In this document: positions 58,009-64,000 of the stretch, piece after piece
Layout of the letters: each line of letters opens with the position of its first letter
Numbering within the stretch: the stretch's first letter is position 1
DNA from: Panax quinquefolius
Taxonomy: Eukaryota > Streptophyta > Magnoliopsida > Apiales > Araliaceae
Length of the DNA stretch: 64,000 bases
Direction: 5' to 3'
NCBI GenBank assembly: GCA_020205615.1
Contig: CM035165.1
Span: forward strand, 87,730,005 to 87,794,004
Notes under the pieces: model-generated
Databases searched by the model: none
What the model saw: the letters and a program-made list of their open reading frames with translations, nothing else
What the model was told of the DNA's origin: nothing
Position numbers and translations under genes: made by a program

Positions 58009-58010
58009 AC

Positions 58011-61000
58011 TGTGACACCCCCAAAACAGGTATACATCACCCATCTTGAGTCGCCAGATACAAGGTACTGAATACAAATACAACTTAATTATACAACAGT
58101 CGTGTAAAATACAACAAAACATAGGCTGTGAGTTTTAATAAAAATATTGCCATCTAGACAATATCCACACTCAATGGAGTCCTCATTACATTTATTATCA
58201 CACTATTTCATAGAATAGTGAGGACTACTAATGCACCATCTAGGATCATCACTCTGTTCCCCGACTAGTCCCAGCTACATTCTCATTTCCTGAAGATAAC
58301 AGTGAAAGATAGGGTGAGCTCAACTAGCCCAGTAAGAAATATTATGACTAAGATAATACAGAATAAATTATCATTAGCCCTCAACAATGTTAAACTGATA
58401 AAATATAATAAACATCAAGTTTAACTGCAGTGGAACAAGCAATCCATTAAAAGAGTCAAGTAGAGAATAAAATCTACTATCTTCTATGATTTAAAAAGTT
58501 TTTCATCAACTTTATCGTTGAGACTCAGCTTAATAAATAAAATCGAATCATCCCTGCTCCACGGCCAAGGATATTCATATAATCATCAATGGTCATGACT
58601 ATACCAAATAATCCCTGGTCATAATCATACCAACAACTATCCACCAATGAAATACAAGCCAATGAGGACTTTTACCACATCATTCGTCACATTACGGTCA
58701 TGATTATACCGAATAATCACTGGTCATAATCATACCAAGTCCATCTATGCATGTAAGCCAAAGATGACTTTCAACATAATATAAGCATGAGAATGATTAC
58801 AATTCAATAAAATAAGTTCAAGAATAAATTTTAAAGATTTATAAGTTAATTTATCCTGAACTCAATAACGTTCAAATTGTCAACATGATACTGTTTTATG
58901 CAGTAAAATTCAAGAATGCTCAAAAGAATATTTCCATGAAAAGATACAGGATGAAGCACAAATATCAAGGATATTCCACTAATTTCATGGAGTATAGAAG
59001 CCAAAGCTTTAACCAACTGAGTATAATATAATATATGAAACTGCAAATGGAATTTCACCCGCCATGCGGTAATCCATGTATACAGATCATTTCCACAATT
59101 TAATAAGGAATGAATACACAGGATCATTCACCATGCATGTAGTAATCCACATAGATAGGTTATTCCAACAGAATAATAAAGAATGGAATAACAGAAGGAT
59201 TCACCATGCGTGCGATAGATCGCACCGAAAAAAGTTATTCCCAACGTAATAATAAATAATGGAACCAGTCCCACAAGCGCACGAGCGGATATTTTGACGT
59301 AATAATAAATAATGGAACCGAATCCGCGTAAACGCATGAGATGTGATATTCAAACAAAATAATAAATAATGGAACCAAGTCCCGCAAGAACGCATGCATG
59401 TGATATTTCGATAGAATAATAAAGAACGGAATATTAAAAGAATTTCACCATGTATGCGGTACTTGGCAGATAAACAAAGTTATTCCAATGTAATAATAAG
59501 AATGGAATAACAAAAGAATTTCACCAAGTATAGGGTAGCTCACAGATATATCTGAGTTATTCCAACAGAATAATAAAGAATGGAATAACAGAAGTTCTCT
59601 TCACGAATCAGAAAGAAAGAATACCCCTTATGAGTACAACAAATAATATTCCCTACCTTAGAAAAATTGAATACTGAAGTAGTGAAGTAGCAGAATACTT
59701 TTCTTCTTTCTCTCTATAGTTTCTCTCTCTAGAGTTTCAGTGAATTCGTAAGAAATAATGAAGGAATGAGCTTCTATTTATAGAAGAATGGACTGAGTAG
59801 TAACTAATTCATGAACTGTCCAGATTGATTTACTTTTAAAACTTAAAGCAATGGTCCATACTGATTTACTATTAAAACTTTAAACCAACGATCCATATTG
59901 ATTTACTATTATAACTTTTCACCAGCGGTCCATATTGATTTACTATTATATCTTCAACCAACTATCTAAAAAATTAGCACATCTCCTAATGGAATAATAT
60001 TGTACCCAAAAATGATATGGACCGAAAAGAAATATATCTTACGGGTGAATAGTACCCCGTGAATAGTAACCCGTGAATAGTAACTCGTGAATAGTAACTC
60101 GTAAATAGTAACTCGTGAATAGTAACTCATAAATAGTAACTCGTGAATAGTAACTCATGAATAGTAACTCGTGAATAGTAACTCGTGAATAGTACTCCGA
60201 CACGAAAAGTGCCCCGAATACCTGATTGAACAATATAACCGCCAGACATAAATTATTATCAAAACAAATGTCGATTTCTACTAACACAAATAATTCCAAT
60301 ACAATGGAACTATAAAATTCATCTTTAATCAACACGAACTTATTCATCATTAATATTATAACTCATAATATTTAACAACCAGGTCATTCCCAGGAAAGAG
60401 GGGGCTTTCCGATAAGGATTTCTCCTTATTGGCGCATAATTAGGTGACCAAACCTCTCCTTGACAGAACTTCTAGATATTGTCAATATTTCAAATAATAA
60501 TATGAATAACTTTGCCGTCTCAATTATTGATTTAATAATATATCATATTATGCAGATGATATTGTAACAATAATTGAATCAATAATATGAGAGATATGAT
60601 GGAGCAATTACTGTAGCAATAATTGAGTATAACTGAGTGACTTCTCACGTAAGCATCAATAATCAATACCGTGTGCTACTATGCAACCACGCGTATTACT
60701 GTACTTTTACTACCAGGTAGTTTAACAGTTTTAATGGTAACACCTCCGCCGTTATTTTTATAGAAAGATAATTTTATCGTTTTCTAACTACGACAATACT
60801 TTCGTTGTGGGGTCCACCAATGATTGTGCCGTCGTACGGATATTCCCGACAAAAAGAATATTCCCCGACCAATCGAATATTATACAACAACTTGCATACT
60901 TTGCAAAATTTATAAATATTACCCACAACTATAACATTATATCAAATCCACATCATAATATTCAAAAAATTATTTCGAGAAAAATAAATCTTTATTCATA

Positions 61001-61017
61001 AAATCTGGGGTCTCACA
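58011..61017 (-). repeat. Element C 5' LTR (3007 bp)
   Basis: Plus TGTGACACCCCC to GGGGTCTCACA. About 0.5 kb longer than LTR B, mainly because it keeps a block at 60230-60500 also present in D and the 3' LTR of C. Leader array 59150-59595, TATA 59775-59782, 36-bp array 59815-59960, 14-bp array 60045-60198. Confidence 0.92.
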
Positions 61018-61147
61018 TCAGAGTATAAAAGCTATACACATACATGGCTTAACAACTTAACAACTGAGAGATCTAAGCTCTGCAAAAGCTTGTAAAAAAA
61101 ATTTGGGTTTATGGGTTTTCCAGAATCCAGTTTTTCATGACTGGTCA
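61018..61147 (-). repeat. Giant-LTR relative G, first piece
   Basis: Reverse complement matches the 205-bp array of LTR H (ACTGGATTCTGGAAAACCC-type motif). Cut on the left by element C and on the right by solo LTR D. Confidence 0.65.
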
Positions 61148-62025
61148 TGTAAGACCCCAACTTTTATGAATAAAAATTTAATTTTCTCTAAATATTATTT
61201 TGAATAATAAGGTGTGGATTTTATATAATGTTATAGTTGTGGGTAATATTTAAAAATTTTGCAAAGTAAGCAAGTTGTCATAAAATATTCGTTTGGTCGG
61301 GGAATATCCGTACGACGGCCCAATCATTGGTGGACCCCACAATGGACTAACTGTCGGATATAGAAAGCGACAAAAATAACATTTTCATAGAATAATGACA
61401 AAACTTTTATCGTTAAACTGTTGAAATACCCGATGATAAAAGAACATGAATACGCTGCGTTCTTCATAAAGGCAATACGGTAGATACTATGATATCTCGA
61501 TTATTGATGCTTACGTAAGAAGTCACTCAGTTTTATTCAATTATTGCAACAGTAGTTGTTGCATAGTATCTCATATTATTGATTCAATTCTTGTCATAGT
61601 ATCACATGCACAATATTTTATATTATTAAATCAATAATTGAGACAACAAAGTTATTCATATTATTATTTGCATTATTGACAATGTCTAGAAAGTTTTATC
61701 GAAGAAAGGGGTTTGGTCACCTAATTGCACGCCAATAAAGAGAAGTCCTTATCGGAAAGCCCCCTCTTTCCTGAGAATGATCTGGTTGTCAATATTGTGA
61801 GTTATAATATTAATGATGAATAATTGTTGAAAGATTAAAAATGTGTTAATTGAAGATAAAATGATTTGTGGTAAATATTTATTCAATCTTTGATATAAAT
61901 AAGAAGTTTGTTATGAGACGTTTGTTGAAAGTTGGTATTTTATCTTTTCTGATAAAATAATTCATTCAAATATATTATTATAATATTACATTATAGTAGT
62001 ATGATGTAATTATATAATAGTATTA

Positions 62026-62135
62026 TTTTAGAATTTGAATGGTAACATTATTATAGTAAAATCACTAGTGCATTCGGTATTTTTAGAATTTGAATGGTAA
62101 CATTATTATAGTAAAATCATTATTTCTCACCAATT
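62026..62135 (+). repeat. 55-bp direct duplication in LTR D
   Basis: TTTTAGAATTTGAATGGTAA and the following ATTATTATAGTAAAATCA occur twice, offset by about 55 bp. Confidence 0.85.
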
Positions 62136-62519
62136 CACAAAACCTATAGAGAGAGAAAGTATAGAGAGAATAAGAGAGAAAGAAGAAGAGTATTCTGGTA
62201 TTACACTAGTGCATTCTCCAAATTTTTATTAAGGTAAGGGGTATTATTTATTTCATATTCGTAAGAGATATTACTTTTCGTATTCGTAAGGGATATTATT
62301 TTTGTTCAATATTCGTAAGAAATAATATTTTCTTCCATACTCTGTAGTATGTAAGTAATATTATTTCATTTCGTATTCCTAATTCTACACGCATGTTGAT
62401 AAGTATTGCTTCTATACTCCTTGAAATTAGTAGAATATCCTTGAAATTTGCAATTCATCTAGTATCGTTTCCCAAGGATATTTTCAGAACATTCTTGTTA
62501 AATTTTAATCTTTTCATGT

Positions 62520-62610
62520 TGGGATACTATTCACGGGACACTATTCACGAAGTACTATTCACGAGGTACTATTCACTCGGGTACTATTCACCCGGGGTAC
62601 TATTCATGAT
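62520..62610 (+). repeat. Displaced ACTATTCAC array in LTR D
   Basis: Six copies of ACTATTCAC/T units spaced 13-16 bp, corresponding to the 14-bp U3 array of B and C but lying in the leader of D, followed by the U3 sequence TTTCTTTTCTGTCCAAA. Confidence 0.8.
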
Positions 62611-63551
62611 AAATATTGATTTCTTTTCTGTCCAAACCATTTTTGATACAATATTATTCTTGAATTTTACTCCCAAAGCAGTGTCATGTTGACAATTTGG
62701 ACATTATTGAATTCTGGATAAATTGAATTATAAATCTTTAAAATTTATCATTTGCTTTCATTTAATTGAATTTTTATATCATTGTAATCATCCTCATGCT
62801 TATATTGTGATGAAAGTTATCTTTGGCCCGTAGTGCATAGATGGGTTGTTGATTGGTATGATTATGACCAGGGATTATTCGGTATAATCATGACCCGTAA
62901 TATTACAAATGATGTGGTAAAAGTCCTCATTATCTAGTAGTGCATTGATGGACAGTTGTTGGCATGATCATGACCATTGGTAATAATAAGGAATATCCTT
63001 GGCCCGTAGTACATGGATAATTCAGTGATGTGGGTTATTTATTGAGCTATAGCGATAAAATTGATGATAAACTTTTACATCATAGAAGATAGTAGATATC
63101 ATGATCTACTTGACTCTTCTAATGGATTATTTAATCTGTTGTAGTTAAACTTGTTGTCTATTGTATTCTATCAGTTTAACACTGTTAAAGGCTAACGATA
63201 ATTTATTCTGCATTATCTTAGTCATAATATTCTTTACTGGGCTAGTTGAGCTCACCCTTTTGCTTTCATTGTTCTCTTCAGGAAATGAGAACGTAGTCGG
63301 GACTAGTCGGGGAATGGAGTGACGGTCTGAGATGGTGGATGTAGTAGTCCTCACCATTTTATAAAATAGTGTGATAATAATTGTAATGAATACTCCATTT
63401 GAGTTTGGATATTGTCTAGAAGATAATATTAGTGTTAAAACTCTCAACTTATGTTACATGACAGTTGTATAATTAAGTTTGTATTTGTATTCTGTACCAT
63501 ATATTTGGCGACTCAGAATGGGTGATGTATACCTATTTTGGGGGCGTCACA

Positions 63552-64000
63552 GGTCAACCATGTTTGACAATTAATAACTTGAGATCTGGAAATGCTATGG
63601 ACTTGATTCCACTTCCAGTCTACTCTCTTCAATGCATACTATATCAATGATACACTTACAAGCTCAAACAATTAACAGATTTGGAGCTAGAGGCTCTGAC
63701 ATTTGACTGTTAGACCTTTTTTTTGGGGTTCGTGGCAGTTTTTTAAATCTTGATTTTCTTGCTTTTAAATGTTATAGATCCATGGTTTATCATCATCGAT
63801 CATCAAATAACATATCATAGCACATATATAAACATCAAAACATAAACTCTACCTAAGCATATAAGATCTAAACTAGGGTTGGGGTTTATACCTTCTTGAA
63901 CAAAATTTTGATTTTTTCCCTTTGATCTGTTCTTGGATTGGTTATGGGGTGATTCTTGCTTAACTTAAGACTGATTTTCTTAAGGAATTTCGTGGTCTAG
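63552..64000 (-). repeat. Giant-LTR relative G, second piece (runs off window)
   Basis: Continues G after the D insertion. Reverse complement matches LTR H at 9880-10140: GATCAAAG then AAGGTATAAACCC, and the AACAGTCAAATGTCAG motif near 63700. No gene. Confidence 0.7.

Larger units (their letters stand above)
52937..61017 (-). mobile_element. Element C: non-autonomous chromovirus derivative, left LTR truncated
   Basis: 3' LTR remnant 52937-55231, internal 55232-58010, 5' LTR 58011-61017. It keeps gag, protease, RNase H end and chromodomain start but lacks the RT and integrase cores, with the same two deletion junctions as element B. It is inserted into giant-LTR sequence on the right (61018 onwards); TCAGA at 61018-61022 would be its TSD, the partner being lost with the left end. 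Confidence 0.9.
61148..63551 (+). repeat. Solo LTR D (2404 bp), element A/B/C family
   Basis: TGTAAGACCCCAAC to GGGGGCGTCACA with perfect TSDs GGTCA (61143-61147 and 63552-63556). It lacks the TATAAATA and the 56-58 bp leader array of its relatives; instead it has a 55-bp duplication (62026-62135), a short TATTCGTAAG repeat (62250-62320) and a displaced 14-bp-type array (62520-62610). No internal coding region. Confidence 0.93.

Noticed and set aside
1..64000. Endogenous pararetrovirus, tRNA or rRNA genes
   Set aside because: No movement-protein or coat-type domains, no cloverleaf or rRNA sequence noticed; all RT segments match LTR retrotransposon lineages.

Overview
The window is repeat-dense plant nuclear DNA. 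It is AT-rich and consists almost entirely of LTR retrotransposons nested inside one another. The element types (Athila, Tekay/Del-like chromoviruses, a Sirevirus/SIRE-type copia element and a Tat/Ogre-type LTR) point to a flowering plant with a repeat-rich genome; the species cannot be named. I see no host gene, tRNA, rRNA or CRISPR array. Apart from one long open pol frame, essentially every coding stretch is a decayed gag/pol segment, mostly on the minus strand.

Layout. (1) 1-6115: minus-strand Athila element cut by the window edge (integrase start, protease-RT-RNase H, gag, tRNA-Asp-type PBS, 5' LTR). It sits in the pol gene of element 2. (2) Element 2 (about 6116-40861, minus, Tekay-like chromovirus) is the host for most of the left half. 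Its RT is split by a 5.4-kb solo LTR (H, 8258-13656, perfect 5-bp TSD). Its 5' LTR, starting at 17132, is split by element A and by solo LTR E (35515-38749). (3) Element A (17240-34231, TSD TTTAC) is a full-length minus-strand chromovirus; its 5' LTR is split by element B (24862-32120, TSD TATAT), a shortened non-autonomous relative. (4) 40862-41349 and 47381-48875 look like parts of a Tat/Ogre-type element, the first of which received element 2. A 3' remnant of a Sirevirus (env-like gene and 3' LTR, plus strand, 41350-47380) lies between them. (5) 48876-52936 is a minus-strand chromovirus-type LTR (F) without a recognisable right end. (6) Element C (52937-61017) is a second shortened relative of A, with its left LTR truncated. 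(7) 61018-64000 is a minus-oriented relative of the giant LTR H, split by solo LTR D (61148-63551, TSD GGTCA).

Functional reading. Only A carries recognisable reverse transcriptase and integrase cores, with the RT FIDD motif and the integrase Glu still present, although it is broken by stops and frameshifts. B and C lack the RT and integrase cores through the same two internal deletions, while keeping LTRs, PBS, protease and either gag (C) or a coiled-coil replacement of gag (B). They look like members of a non-autonomous subfamily that would depend on A-like elements for enzymes. The LTRs of this family are modular: tandem arrays just upstream of the TATA box differ between sister elements, a 56-58 bp array lies in the transcribed leader, and a short motif about 300 bp from the LTR 3' end is shared even with otherwise divergent LTR families.
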